Of a stretch of 64,000 nt of DNA, positions 42,787-51,180 are shown piece by piece. The stretch is from Chryseobacterium sp. 7 (GTDB taxonomy: Bacteria; Bacteroidota; Bacteroidia; Flavobacteriales; Weeksellaceae), in assembly GCF_003663845.1 (NCBI RefSeq), contig NZ_RCCA01000001.1:2480001-2544000 (forward strand). Reading direction: 5' to 3'. The position numbers were made by a program, and so were the translations under genes. Under the pieces are notes generated by a model, which worked only from the letters and a program-made list of their open reading frames with translations, did no database searches and had not been told where the DNA came from. Numbering within the stretch: the stretch's first letter is position 1; the number at the start of each line of letters is the position of its first letter.

Positions 42787-43545
42787 ATGAAAATTATAAC
42801 ATCACCTGCCAAATTAATGAATGTAGAAAACTCAACAGATCTGTTGAAATCTTCTACCCCGAAATTCATTGAAGAAGCAGCATTGATACAATCGTATTTA
42901 AAAGAAAAATCACCAAAATATCTTTCCGAGCTGATGGAAATATCCCCTAAGCTGGCCGATGAAAACTGGGAAAGAAATCAGAAGTGGAAATCTAAACCTA
43001 CGGCAAAAGAATCAGCTCCGGCCATGTTTGCATTTGCTGGAGAAGTTTACAGAGGACTGGATGCCAAGACGCTGGATAAAAACGCTGTAGATTATCTGCA
43101 GAAGAATTACAGAATGCTTTCCGGATTGTATGGTCTGCTGAAGCCTTCGGATAAAGTAATGCTTTACAGATTGGAAATGGGACGTCCTTTTCAGTTTGAA
43201 GAATACAAAAACCTATATGAATTCTGGAGAGAAAAAATCACGGAACAACTGAATTCTGAAATGAAAAAAGGAGAAATCCTGCTTCACCTTGCCAGCAACG
43301 AATATGGGAAAGTCATCGACAGAAAGAAACTTAATCACAAAGTAATTGATTTCGATTTCTACGAATTAAAAGATGGAAAACTGAAAACTATTGTAGTCTA
43401 CACCAAGCATGCAAGAGGACTTGTAGTACGATTCTGTGCGGAAACCAATGCCAAAACGCTGGAAGATGTAAAGGCATTCAACTATGAAGGGTACAGAATT
43501 GATGAAGAGAAATCTACAGATACAAAACTGGTTTTTACAAGATAA
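42787..43545 (+). CDS. yaaA: YaaA family peroxide stress protein
   Basis: The 252-residue UPF0246/DUF328 protein in E. coli lowers free iron and protects DNA under peroxide stress. MKIITSPAKLMN, AMFAFAGEVYRGLDAKTL, LSGLYGLLKPSDKVMLYRLEMG and NLYEFWREKITEQLN are characteristic. Its stop codon is immediately followed by the prmC ATG at 43546, with no gap. Confidence 0.93.
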   Translation: MKIITSPAKLMNVENSTDLLKSSTPKFIEEAALIQSYLKEKSPKYLSELMEISPKLADENWERNQKWKSKPTAKESAPAMFAFAGEVYRGLDAKTLDKNAVDYLQKNYRMLSGLYGLLKPSDKVMLYRLEMGRPFQFEEYKNLYEFWREKITEQLNSEMKKGEILLHLASNEYGKVIDRKKLNHKVIDFDFYELKDGKLKTIVVYTKHARGLVVRFCAETNAKTLEDVKAFNYEGYRIDEEKSTDTKLVFTR

Positions 43546-44394
43546 ATGACAATCTCAGCATTTAAACAATATTTCAAAACAGAACTTTCCGGCCTTTATA
43601 CTGAGTCGGAAAGTGCATTTTTATCGTCACTTTTCATTCATCAGATTGTAGGTTTTGATCATTTTCAGCAAAGACGGTTTTCTGAGCAGGAACTTCTGAT
43701 TGATGACGAAAAAAAGCTTTCTGAGTTAATTTCTGAACTTAAAACGGGAAGACCTTATCAGCAGATTCTTGGGGAAACTGAATTTTACGGTATGAAATTC
43801 TTTGTGGATGAAAATGTACTAATTCCCCGTCCTGAAACAGAAGAATTGCTGGAAATTGCCATTCGGGAAATTCAACATTCAAAGTTTAAGATTCAAAGTT
43901 TAAAGATTTTGGATATAGGAACCGGAAGTGGTGTGATACCTTTGGTTTTAAAAAAACATTTTCCGGAAGCGAAAGTTTCGTCCATAGATTTTTCTGAAAA
44001 AGCACTGGAAACAGCTAAAAAAAATGCAGACTTCCATCAGTTGAATATACATTTCATTCATGACGATTATCTTCATTTTGAGCCGATTGAAAGCTATGAT
44101 ATTATTATTTCAAATCCGCCTTATATCGGAATTGAAGAAGAGATTGAAATTGCTGATTCTGTGAAGGAATTTGAACCTAAAATGGCGCTTTTCTCCCCGA
44201 CTTCCGATGCGTTGATCTTTTACAGGAAAATTGCAGAAGATGCTAAAAAACATTTGAATAAAGACGGGCTTTTGTTCTTAGAAATCAACCAGAAATTGGG
44301 TCCCAAAACGCTGGAACTCTATCAATATTTTTCTAACGCCCAATTATTGAAGGATTTATCCGAAAATGACAGGTTTATTTTTGGCAGGAAATAA
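43546..44394 (+). CDS. prmC: Release-factor glutamine methyltransferase PrmC
   Basis: The enzyme methylates the GGQ glutamine of release factors 1 and 2. The 282 residues have an N-terminal helical domain and a class I methyltransferase domain: GRPYQQILGETEFYGMKF, NVLIPRPETEEL, ILDIGTGSGVIPLVL (SAM) and the catalytic IISNPPYIG. Between E-L-L-E-I-A and the SAM motif the chain reads IQHSKFKIQSLK, which is encoded by two tandem 14-bp ATTCAAAGTTTAAG-type units (43877-43904); this looks like a repeat taken into the reading frame. The start abuts yaaA directly. Confidence 0.95.
   Translation: MTISAFKQYFKTELSGLYTESESAFLSSLFIHQIVGFDHFQQRRFSEQELLIDDEKKLSELISELKTGRPYQQILGETEFYGMKFFVDENVLIPRPETEELLEIAIREIQHSKFKIQSLKILDIGTGSGVIPLVLKKHFPEAKVSSIDFSEKALETAKKNADFHQLNIHFIHDDYLHFEPIESYDIIISNPPYIGIEEEIEIADSVKEFEPKMALFSPTSDALIFYRKIAEDAKKHLNKDGLLFLEINQKLGPKTLELYQYFSNAQLLKDLSENDRFIFGRK
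43877..43904 (+). repeat. Two tandem 14-bp units inside prmC
   Basis: ATTCAAAGTTTAAG is followed directly by ATTCAAAGTTTAAA (13 of 14 identical). It lies in the linker before the SAM-binding motif. The same unit type occurs in non-coding DNA at 42030-42062. Confidence 0.8.
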
Positions 44395-44415
44395 ATTAAA
44401 TAACCACTAAACACC

Positions 44416-44775
44416 ATGCTAATCCAATCTCACGAAATCAATTCTATAAAAATTGCGGAAATTATTTCCGATGACATCATCATCCGATCTGCTCAGGACG
44501 GGCTTGATCTTATGGGAAATATTTATTATCAGGGATTTGATAAAGTTATTCTGTACGAAAAAAATATTACTCCAGAATTCTTCGATTTAAAAACAAAAAT
44601 TGCGGGAGAGATTTTGCAGAAATTTTCCAACTACCGTATCGGGTTGGCCATTGTAGGGGATTTCAGTAAATATGAAAGTAAAAGTATGAAAGATTTTATT
44701 TTTGAAAGTAATAAAACAAAACACATTAATTTTGTGGAACGACTGAAAAATGCATTGGAAAATTTTTCAGAATAA
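44416..44775 (+). CDS. DUF4180 domain protein
   Basis: The 119 residues match the small DUF4180 family by HEINSIKIAEII, AQDGLDLMGNIYYQGFDKVI and the C-terminal FVERLKNALE. It has no signal peptide and its function is unknown. It lies 21 bp behind prmC and may belong to the same transcript. Confidence 0.8.
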   Translation: MLIQSHEINSIKIAEIISDDIIIRSAQDGLDLMGNIYYQGFDKVILYEKNITPEFFDLKTKIAGEILQKFSNYRIGLAIVGDFSKYESKSMKDFIFESNKTKHINFVERLKNALENFSE

Positions 44776-44960
44776 GCTCTTTTACAATTCTTTATAGTGA
44801 AAAAATTGAAATTTTCCTTCATTTCCTAATATTAACACCCCCATAAAATCTATTTTTTAAACATTTCTCAACATAATACAAAAATTTATATATTAAAAAT
44901 AATCTCATTAACTTGTGAAATATATAAAATTTTAAACCAAAATATATTAATTATTAATAA

Positions 44961-44988
44961 AAATTCATAGAATTAATTCTATGAATTT
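44961..44988. promoter_or_regulatory. Perfect 28-bp palindrome, candidate operator
   Basis: The arm AAATTCATAGAATT is followed directly by its exact reverse complement. It lies 21 bp before a TACATTTG promoter box, an operator-like place for the lectin operon. No T run follows. Confidence 0.55.
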
Positions 44989-45009
44989 CAATTTTTGGAT
45001 ATTTCTTTG

Positions 45010-45017
45010 TACATTTG
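45010..45017 (+). promoter_or_regulatory. Predicted -7 box of the surface/lectin operon
   Basis: TACATTTG fits the consensus; the expected start is near 45023, which leaves a leader of about 295 nt before the ATG at 45318. Confidence 0.5.
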
Positions 45018-45036
45018 CAAAAAACACGAGGGAATA

Positions 45037-45075
45037 TGAATCTTACTTATTTAAGGGCTTATACAGCTAAATAAT
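45037..45075 (+). CDS. Possible 12-residue leader peptide
   Basis: Downstream of the promoter box, GAGGG is followed closely by an ATG and twelve codons (MNLTYLRAYTAK) to TAA. It is the first start codon of the leader and could be translated; its role is speculative. It could as well be chance, as short frames are common. Confidence 0.25.
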
Positions 45076-45317
45076 TCAATTTACTTTTTCGATTATTTCA
45101 GATAAGGCATAGAACTGTCCACTATGAGGCATAATGCTATATCTGTTATTGGCTTTTAGGAACCCAAAAGTTTCTACGTACTATATTCTATGAAAACAAT
45201 TCATTATTTAAATGAACTGTTTATGATACTTATTCCTTATTTAGAAAAAATCTGGCTGAAAAAATGCTTGCAAAAAAACAAAAAAAACATACAGATACAA
45301 AAATTATTAAGAACATC

Positions 45318-45890
45318 ATGATTAAAAAATTATTTCTACCAATCGTTTTAGTAAGTTCATTATCATATGCACAAATTGGGATTAACACATCCAACCCAGA
45401 CACGAGTGCAGCTCTCGATATTTATAGCCAAAGTAAAGGGATGCTGATGCCAAGACTTACTACAGCACAAAGAAATGCCATAGTTAATCCGGCCAGCTCA
45501 CTTCTTATCTATGATACTGATAAAAAATGCCTTAGCCAGAATGTAGGAACGCCAGCCAGCCCAGATTGGTTGTGCATCAGCAACAATGCTGTAAAAATGT
45601 TTTACATGCCAAGTGTTTCTTTCGATACTTCCACTACCGCAACGGGTAGAACCAAAGACTTATATACACTATATAAAACTCAGTTCGGGTCTCCAAGAGC
45701 AAAGAGCACCAGTGCCCCTGCATCTATTCCTTTTTTCCCGTCCAGCAAAGACATCTATTATTATGTAACAGATGCTGATCCTAATGTATTCAGTAATATA
45801 ACGATAACTGATGATGGTCTCATGAAGTATGATGTAAAAGCAGCTGCTACAGACTGTTCTTTTATTAATATTGTTTTTGTTGTCAAATAA
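45318..45890 (+). CDS. Secreted G-I-N-T family surface protein
   Basis: The start at ATG 45318 opens the signal peptide (MIKKLFLPIVLVSSLSYAQ); the longer frame from 45264 is not plausible. The mature protein begins IGINTSNPDTSAALDI, then QSKGMLMPRLTTAQRNAIVN, a pattern shared by many exported Flavobacteriia proteins and by the proteins at 26679 and 59299 here. The 190 residues have no enzyme motif; cysteines in KKCLSQN, DWLCISN and ATDCSF may pair. The lectin gene follows after 7 bp, so they form one operon. Confidence 0.75.
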   Translation: MIKKLFLPIVLVSSLSYAQIGINTSNPDTSAALDIYSQSKGMLMPRLTTAQRNAIVNPASSLLIYDTDKKCLSQNVGTPASPDWLCISNNAVKMFYMPSVSFDTSTTATGRTKDLYTLYKTQFGSPRAKSTSAPASIPFFPSSKDIYYYVTDADPNVFSNITITDDGLMKYDVKAAATDCSFINIVFVVK

Positions 45891-45897
45891 TTGAGCT

Positions 45898-47439
45898 ATG
45901 ATAAAAAGTACCTCAATTGTACAATACAAAAGACTTTTGCTCGCATTTCCGCTGTTTATGCTGTCTCAAAATATGAAGGCACAGAATGAACAGGGAACAG
46001 GATATCCGTATTTTGTGAACTTTACCCAGGGGTTACAGCCTCAGGAAGCCTATAAAGTAGCTACAAGCGGTGTTCAGAATGATGCTACTTTTACTACGGA
46101 CGGACTACGACTGACGCGAAGCGTGAATAATATTTCAGGAGGGGTAATCCTTGCTGATAAAATATTCAAAAGTGACCAGGGAATCAAGTTTGAATTTGAA
46201 TTTGCCATTTATGGAGGAAACACTAACGGAGGAGATGGTATTTCTATCTTCTTAGTAGACGGTTCCATTCCTAAAGACCAGCTTAATCTAGGATATTTTG
46301 GTGGTGGATTAGGATACAGCTTTGTACGTGGTGGCGAATCTACAGAAGGGCTTAGAGGCGCTTACCTAGGAATAGGTCTGGATGAATTCGGGAATTTTAA
46401 AACAAGCTTTAACCAAGGTGAAAGAGTAAGAAACGGAATTTTTGGAGTAAGTTTAGCCGATGGAAGAAGCAATATTACTTTAAGAGGTAAACGTGGAAAC
46501 CAGTACCTTTCTTCAGCTGAACCTGCCGGATATAATGGTTATCCAATGCTTTACAGTACAGCTACTAATGCCTCTCCTTCCAGCAACAACAGATCTGCTT
46601 ATCTTGATACTGCAACGGGAAAATATATTGGTATTAAAAATACAACTCTTCAGCAATTTAGTATTGAAAGTGGCGGAACAACCATTCCTGCTACCGAAAG
46701 TGATGCAAGATTCCGTAAAGCATATGTAACATTGACACCCAATCCTGCAGGAGGTTATAATATAACCCTGGAAATACAGCACGGAACGGTGAAGGAAAAA
46801 GTGATTGATAATTATTACTACCCTACCTCTGTAAAATATACTGAAACTACGATCTCCAACAGCACAGTGAGAACTTTAGATACTTCAGCGCCTGCTACTT
46901 TCAGAATTGGATTTGCTGCTTCTACAGGAGCTGCTAAAAACATCCATTTATTGAAAAACTTAGGGGTTACAAGACCTTATGCTGCCGAAGTTACAGATGA
47001 TTTGTTTGCAGGCTGCCCGGGGATCAAATCAACGTATTATCCTTTGCTTAATGATGCAGCTTATTCTTCAGCAAGCGGTCAAAACCCTCCAACGCTTTCC
47101 TATAATAACCTTGATTTCAATTCATTCAGGTTTTTGGATAACAACGGAGCAGTGATTCCGAATATTACAGGCGGGATCTATACCAACAGCCAGGGAACCT
47201 GGACCTACTTCCCTACTACCGGAGCGCTTTCTTTCAGACCAGCGGCTGGATTTACAGGAGTTGCCCAGATACAGTATGACATTAAAGGTGGTGGAAGCAA
47301 TGGTACTGAGGCTCCTTACAATAAGGAAGAATACAGATCATTGCCTGCACTGGTACAGGTTAATGTTTCAAGCACGAATAACTGCAGCAAGGCCTGCGTT
47401 ATCTCTAACAAAAATGTAACTCAGTACATAAAAAGATAA
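45898..47439 (+). CDS. Exported L-type (legume-like) lectin domain protein
   Basis: The 513 residues have a signal peptide ending near QNMKAQ. The first half (about 35-330) is a concanavalin A-like jelly roll: GGVILADKIFKSDQGIKFEF, GGNTNGGDGISIFLVDG (with the D-G of the calcium/sugar loop) and GAYLGIGLDEFGNF. The rest is a beta-rich tail with LSFRPAAGFTGVAQIQYDI, which resembles a cadherin-like fold. No type IX sorting domain is recognised at the C-terminus. It probably binds glycans at the cell surface. It overlaps the 3' end of the convergent epimerase gene by 19 bp. Confidence 0.82.
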   Translation: MIKSTSIVQYKRLLLAFPLFMLSQNMKAQNEQGTGYPYFVNFTQGLQPQEAYKVATSGVQNDATFTTDGLRLTRSVNNISGGVILADKIFKSDQGIKFEFEFAIYGGNTNGGDGISIFLVDGSIPKDQLNLGYFGGGLGYSFVRGGESTEGLRGAYLGIGLDEFGNFKTSFNQGERVRNGIFGVSLADGRSNITLRGKRGNQYLSSAEPAGYNGYPMLYSTATNASPSSNNRSAYLDTATGKYIGIKNTTLQQFSIESGGTTIPATESDARFRKAYVTLTPNPAGGYNITLEIQHGTVKEKVIDNYYYPTSVKYTETTISNSTVRTLDTSAPATFRIGFAASTGAAKNIHLLKNLGVTRPYAAEVTDDLFAGCPGIKSTYYPLLNDAAYSSASGQNPPTLSYNNLDFNSFRFLDNNGAVIPNITGGIYTNSQGTWTYFPTTGALSFRPAAGFTGVAQIQYDIKGGGSNGTEAPYNKEEYRSLPALVQVNVSSTNNCSKACVISNKNVTQYIKR

Positions 47440-48449
47440 TTTGATATTTGATAAAACCAGCTTTTAGGAGCTGGTTTTTTTATTACAGGGTTTTTAATAA
47501 AGTACTGAACGGCTTCTTCGATGGCTTTATCAATTGGCTGATATTGAATGCCCAATTCCTCTACTGATTTCTGATTAGAATAATAATTATTGATTTGCAG
47601 TGCTTTCATATTGGAAGAACTCAGATCTGTTTTTATGCTTAACTTCCTCAAACCATCACCAATCAACCCAAGAAAGCTTAAAACCATATCAGGAATAGCA
47701 ATCATAACTGGATTTTGATGGGTAACCCAGTTTACTTTCGTAAAAAATTCTTTATAGCTTAAATTTTCATTGGCTAAAAGATATTTCTCGCCGTTTTTAC
47801 CGTTTTCAACAGCGTTCAATATTCCTATTGCTGCATCTTCTGCATGCACAAAATTCTTTCCTCCTTTCGGATAGAAAACCAGCTTCTTCTTCCAAGCCCA
47901 AAAGATGATTTTTCCTGAACTTGGTTTGCTGTCGTACGCTCCAATCATAAAGGTTGGATTAACAATAACAACCTCTACATTTTTACGGTTCTTTAAAAGG
48001 TAATCTTCCGCCGCCAGCTTACTTCGAGCATAGAACGAATGGATAAAAGGATAAATCTGCGGTGCTTTCTCAGTTCCCCAGAAGGCTGTGTTTCCAAATC
48101 CTAAAGTATTGGCCGTACTCACAAACAAAAACTTTTTTATCCCCATCAGTTCTGCATGGGTAAAAAGATTCACAACAGCTTCATAGTTTACTTTCTTATA
48201 TTCATCATAACTGATAAGATTCTGGCGTGTTTCTGCCGCAATATGGATAATACAGTCTATATGAATAAGATGTGCCGAGATATCGGATGAAAGATCCGCT
48301 TCCACCAGCTTCAGATTCTCGTTTTCTTCACCCAGCCAGCTGCTTTTTTTGCGCACCAGAGCAATAACAGAATAACCATTTTGTAATAATTTAAGAATGA
48401 CATTAGTTCCCAGAAGCCCGGTTGCTCCGGTTACACATACTTTTTTCAT
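47421..48449 (-). CDS. NAD-dependent epimerase/dehydratase family protein
   Basis: I take the ATG at 48449 (MKKVCVTGATGLLGTNVI); it overlaps the upstream SDR stop in ATGA, so the two are coupled. The 342-residue extended SDR has the NAD motif TGATGLLG, HIAAETRQNL, and the catalytic SFYARSKLAAED (YxxxK). The substrate is unclear; it resembles DFR-like or 3-beta-HSD-like reductases. The last codons run through the lectin gene's terminator hairpin and into its 3' end, giving an odd tail. Confidence 0.85.
   Translation of the reverse strand: MKKVCVTGATGLLGTNVILKLLQNGYSVIALVRKKSSWLGEENENLKLVEADLSSDISAHLIHIDCIIHIAAETRQNLISYDEYKKVNYEAVVNLFTHAELMGIKKFLFVSTANTLGFGNTAFWGTEKAPQIYPFIHSFYARSKLAAEDYLLKNRKNVEVVIVNPTFMIGAYDSKPSSGKIIFWAWKKKLVFYPKGGKNFVHAEDAAIGILNAVENGKNGEKYLLANENLSYKEFFTKVNWVTHQNPVMIAIPDMVLSFLGLIGDGLRKLSIKTDLSSSNMKALQINNYYSNQKSVEELGIQYQPIDKAIEEAVQYFIKNPVIKKPAPKSWFYQISNYLFMY
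47453..47482. terminator. Lectin operon terminator inside the epimerase 3' coding end
   Basis: AAAACCAGCT and AGCTGGTTTT pair over 10 bp with a 6-nt loop, followed by more T on the plus strand. Confidence 0.75.
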
Positions 48450-49231
48450 GCTTCGATCTCTCTTTTTATAGCCTGGGTCATCAACGGAAGTTTGATCCAT
48501 ATGGGTAAAATTTTCATTACCAGCCAGCTGATTGGATTCACCATAATTACGGAATCTTTTTTAAATAACTGGCGAATGCAGTAAGATGCTACTTTATCAG
48601 GATTTAAAAGTGTTAATTTACCCATAAAACCCTGTTTTTCTATTCTTTCACATACATCCTTATTGGTTTTCATTGCTCCGGGATTCACAACGCTTACAAA
48701 GACGCTGGTATCTTTCAGCTCTTCATGAAGTCCTCTTGAAAATGAATGGATAAAACTTTTGGAAGCGGGATACACGGTTTTAAAGCCAATGGGAGAAAAA
48801 GCTGCCATACTTGAGACATTCAGAATATAGGCTTTAGGCTGTTTTAAAAGATTAGGAAGCAGTTGGTGGGTAATCAGTGAAGTGGCTGCTACATTCACCT
48901 GCAAAATGGTGTTGATATAGTCAGAAGAAGCTTCTGTAAATTTCTTCGTTCCGCCAAGCCCTGCATTATTGATGAGAATATGAATATCAAAAGACTGATT
49001 AAGCCATTCTGTGAGCTTCATTACATTTTCATGAACAGAAAGATCTGTTTCGTAATAGTGAACTTTTACATCATACAAACCCATTAAATCTTCAGAAAAT
49101 TCTTTGAGATTTTGGTCTGGAAGACTTACAAGAATAACATTAATATTTTTCTTTGCGAGATTTTCAGCGAATGATTTACCGAGCCCCTGACTTGCTCCTG
49201 TAACCACAGCATATGATTCTTTGGTATCCAT
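48446..49231 (-). CDS. Short-chain dehydrogenase/reductase (classical SDR)
   Basis: The 261 residues have the NAD(P) motif TGASQGLGKSFAENL, NNAG in LINNAGLGG, the catalytic Ser in LNVSSMAAFSPIGF, and the YPASKSF motif with Tyr and Lys. PGAMKTN follows. A C-terminal hydrophobic stretch (ISWLVMKILPIWIKLPLM) could touch the membrane. The downstream epimerase overlaps it by 4 bp. The substrate is unknown; a lipid or sterol-like compound is a guess from the tail. Confidence 0.85.
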   Translation of the reverse strand: MDTKESYAVVTGASQGLGKSFAENLAKKNINVILVSLPDQNLKEFSEDLMGLYDVKVHYYETDLSVHENVMKLTEWLNQSFDIHILINNAGLGGTKKFTEASSDYINTILQVNVAATSLITHQLLPNLLKQPKAYILNVSSMAAFSPIGFKTVYPASKSFIHSFSRGLHEELKDTSVFVSVVNPGAMKTNKDVCERIEKQGFMGKLTLLNPDKVASYCIRQLFKKDSVIMVNPISWLVMKILPIWIKLPLMTQAIKREIEA

Positions 49232-49248
49232 ACGTTTAAATTATGGTA

Positions 49249-49256
49249 CAAAGCTA
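49249..49256 (-). promoter_or_regulatory. Predicted -7 box of the SDR-epimerase operon
   Basis: TAGCTTTG on the minus strand ends 17 nt before the SDR ATG. No good -33 match is seen. Confidence 0.4.
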
Positions 49257-49377
49257 TCGTGTAAAGAAGGCTTAAATGTTCCGGATTATCTGAACGAACT
49301 GATTTCCAAGCAAAACACAAACCATTAAAAATCAATTATTTAAAATTAAAAACAAGTAAAACTTTATAAACCGGAAC

Positions 49378-50466
49378 TTATTTTTTGAACTCAGAAGGGG
49401 TTTGTCCGGTCACTTTTTTAAAGGTAGTATTGAAAGAAGTTTTCGAATTGAATCCGGACTCGTAAGCAATTCCTAGAATAGAGAGTTTACTGTTCGGTTC
49501 TTTCAAAAGTTTTTGGGCATAATCTACTCTGTATTCATTCACATACTGGAAGAAATTTTTTCCAAAACCGGTATTGATGACATATGAAAGATGATGGGTG
49601 GAAACGGACAGCATTTCAGCCAGCCTGATCAGATTGAGCTCGCTGTCAAGATAAGGTTTCCGTACTTCCATAATTCCTTCCAATGAGTTTTTAATCTTTG
49701 AAAGTTCTTCATCGGAAATAAGTTTTCTCTTTACTTCTTCTGTATTGGAATCTTCATCAATAGAGATCAGTTCCTGTCTTTGCTTTTCTTCTAAAGGATA
49801 AATTTCTTTCTGTTTCAAAGAATAGTACCCCACCCAATAAATAACGGATAAGAAGACAGTATTGATAAAGAAATTCAATGATTTCGGGTCATAGAATAAG
49901 TTATAGATCACATAAATGATGTTCACCATAAGAAGTACCAGAATAATATATTCCAGCCAATTCAGATTTATTCCTTCCGTATTGGACGAAAACTGTTGAA
50001 TCTTTCGCTGGTGCTTTCTGATGGTAATATAGGAAAGACCGGTATAGAAAAGCGCCTGAATCAGAATGAGAATGACACTCAGATTGTCAAATGGTTTTTC
50101 ATATCCGCATTTGATCAATACAAGACAAACCAGAAAAGCCGCCGGAAGGATTAAGAACTTAACCGCTGTAATTTTAAAGGTAAAAGAAGGATTGGTATAA
50201 AACAGTACACTAAAATAAAAAACAACGGGAGTAAAAAACTGAATAAACCTCACCCAAAACAGAGAATGAAACTCGATAATGGAACCTGTAATGAGAAACA
50301 GAATTTCATCCAGCCAAAAGGTAGACCACAGAAAGAGAAATATCCCGAACCAGAAATTGGCTTTGTTATTTACTTGTAAAGGGTTGGCCAGCTTCAGCAG
50401 AGAAAGCAAAACCAATGAACCATAGATAAGTATCACGATGAAACTGTTTAACTCTGATGTGTTCAT
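49378..50466 (-). CDS. Membrane-bound AraC family regulator
   Basis: The 362-residue protein has an N-terminal part with seven to eight hydrophobic helices (about 8-235) and no extracytoplasmic domain. A C-terminal AraC DNA-binding domain (about 260-362) includes LIRLAEMLSVSTHHLSYVIN and IAYESGFNSKTSFNTTFKKV followed by TGQTPSEFKK. Such regulators are common in Bacteroidota and may sense membrane or lipophilic signals. It stands upstream of and in line with the SDR-epimerase operon (146-bp gap) and is a candidate regulator for it. Confidence 0.9.
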   Translation of the reverse strand: MNTSELNSFIVILIYGSLVLLSLLKLANPLQVNNKANFWFGIFLFLWSTFWLDEILFLITGSIIEFHSLFWVRFIQFFTPVVFYFSVLFYTNPSFTFKITAVKFLILPAAFLVCLVLIKCGYEKPFDNLSVILILIQALFYTGLSYITIRKHQRKIQQFSSNTEGINLNWLEYIILVLLMVNIIYVIYNLFYDPKSLNFFINTVFLSVIYWVGYYSLKQKEIYPLEEKQRQELISIDEDSNTEEVKRKLISDEELSKIKNSLEGIMEVRKPYLDSELNLIRLAEMLSVSTHHLSYVINTGFGKNFFQYVNEYRVDYAQKLLKEPNSKLSILGIAYESGFNSKTSFNTTFKKVTGQTPSEFKK

Positions 50467-50497
50467 TGGTTTTGATATTTTGATTAAAAATAGTCTT

Positions 50498-51139
50498 TTA
50501 TCCTATTCGTTTCTTTATAAAAATTTCATATCCTAAATAAATTAACGGAAGTGACATGGCTCCTAAGAAAAGAATGTTGCTCATGGCCAGCTGCGGATGC
50601 ATTACAATGGAGTAAACCAGCCCGAAAAAAGCACCTCCAAGGTGAGCCGCATGTCCCAGATTATCCCATTGCTTTGGGTTCAGCATCATATAAACGGAAT
50701 ATCCGAAATATAATGTTCCAAATATCCATCCGGGTAAGAAGTTCACACTAATCTCGTTGGGTGCCATAGCGATAGAAGCAAAAATAATTCCTGAAACAGC
50801 TCCTGATGCTCCGATAGCTGAATACCAGGGTTGGTTTTTATAAATCAGCAAACTGAATAAATTCCCCAGAATCATAGATCCGAAATAAATAATGACAAAT
50901 CCCGTTTCGCCAAAGAAACTCACCACTACTCCCTGGAAAAAGTATAGGGAAAGCATATTAAAAAATAAGTGCATAAAGTCTGCATGCAAAAATGCAGAAC
51001 TGATAAGCCTTATATATTCTTTACGATTTGCAATAGCCCCCACATTGAATTTATATTTTTCAAAGAGTACCATATTGTTGAATCCCATGTAACTGAAAAT
51101 ACATGTGACTACAATGATAATTAAAACAACTATATCCAT
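50498..51139 (-). CDS. Rhomboid family intramembrane serine protease
   Basis: The 213-residue membrane protein has six predicted helices. HADFMHLFFNM holds the conserved His and Asn of helix 2 (His57, Asn61), AIGASGAVSG carries nucleophile Ser112, and HAAHLGGAFFG the catalytic His166. It probably cleaves single-pass membrane proteins. It lies 31 bp upstream of the AraC gene in the same direction. The topoisomerase gene upstream ends 41 bp before it. Confidence 0.92.
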   Translation of the reverse strand: MDIVVLIIIVVTCIFSYMGFNNMVLFEKYKFNVGAIANRKEYIRLISSAFLHADFMHLFFNMLSLYFFQGVVVSFFGETGFVIIYFGSMILGNLFSLLIYKNQPWYSAIGASGAVSGIIFASIAMAPNEISVNFLPGWIFGTLYFGYSVYMMLNPKQWDNLGHAAHLGGAFFGLVYSIVMHPQLAMSNILFLGAMSLPLIYLGYEIFIKKRIG

Positions 51140-51180
51140 CGTATGTTTTTTATGTTATACCTGAAAAGATCACTTATGAT

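Larger units (their letters stand above)
44776..45317. other. 542-bp leader and control region of the surface/lectin operon
   Basis: No larger gene is supported. Besides the palindrome, promoter box and possible leader peptide it contains a stem at 45195-45221 (AACA-x-TTCATT with AATGAA-x-TGTT) and ATGAGGCAT at about 45125, which also appears in the leader of the fibre protein gene at about 26270. Confidence 0.45.
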
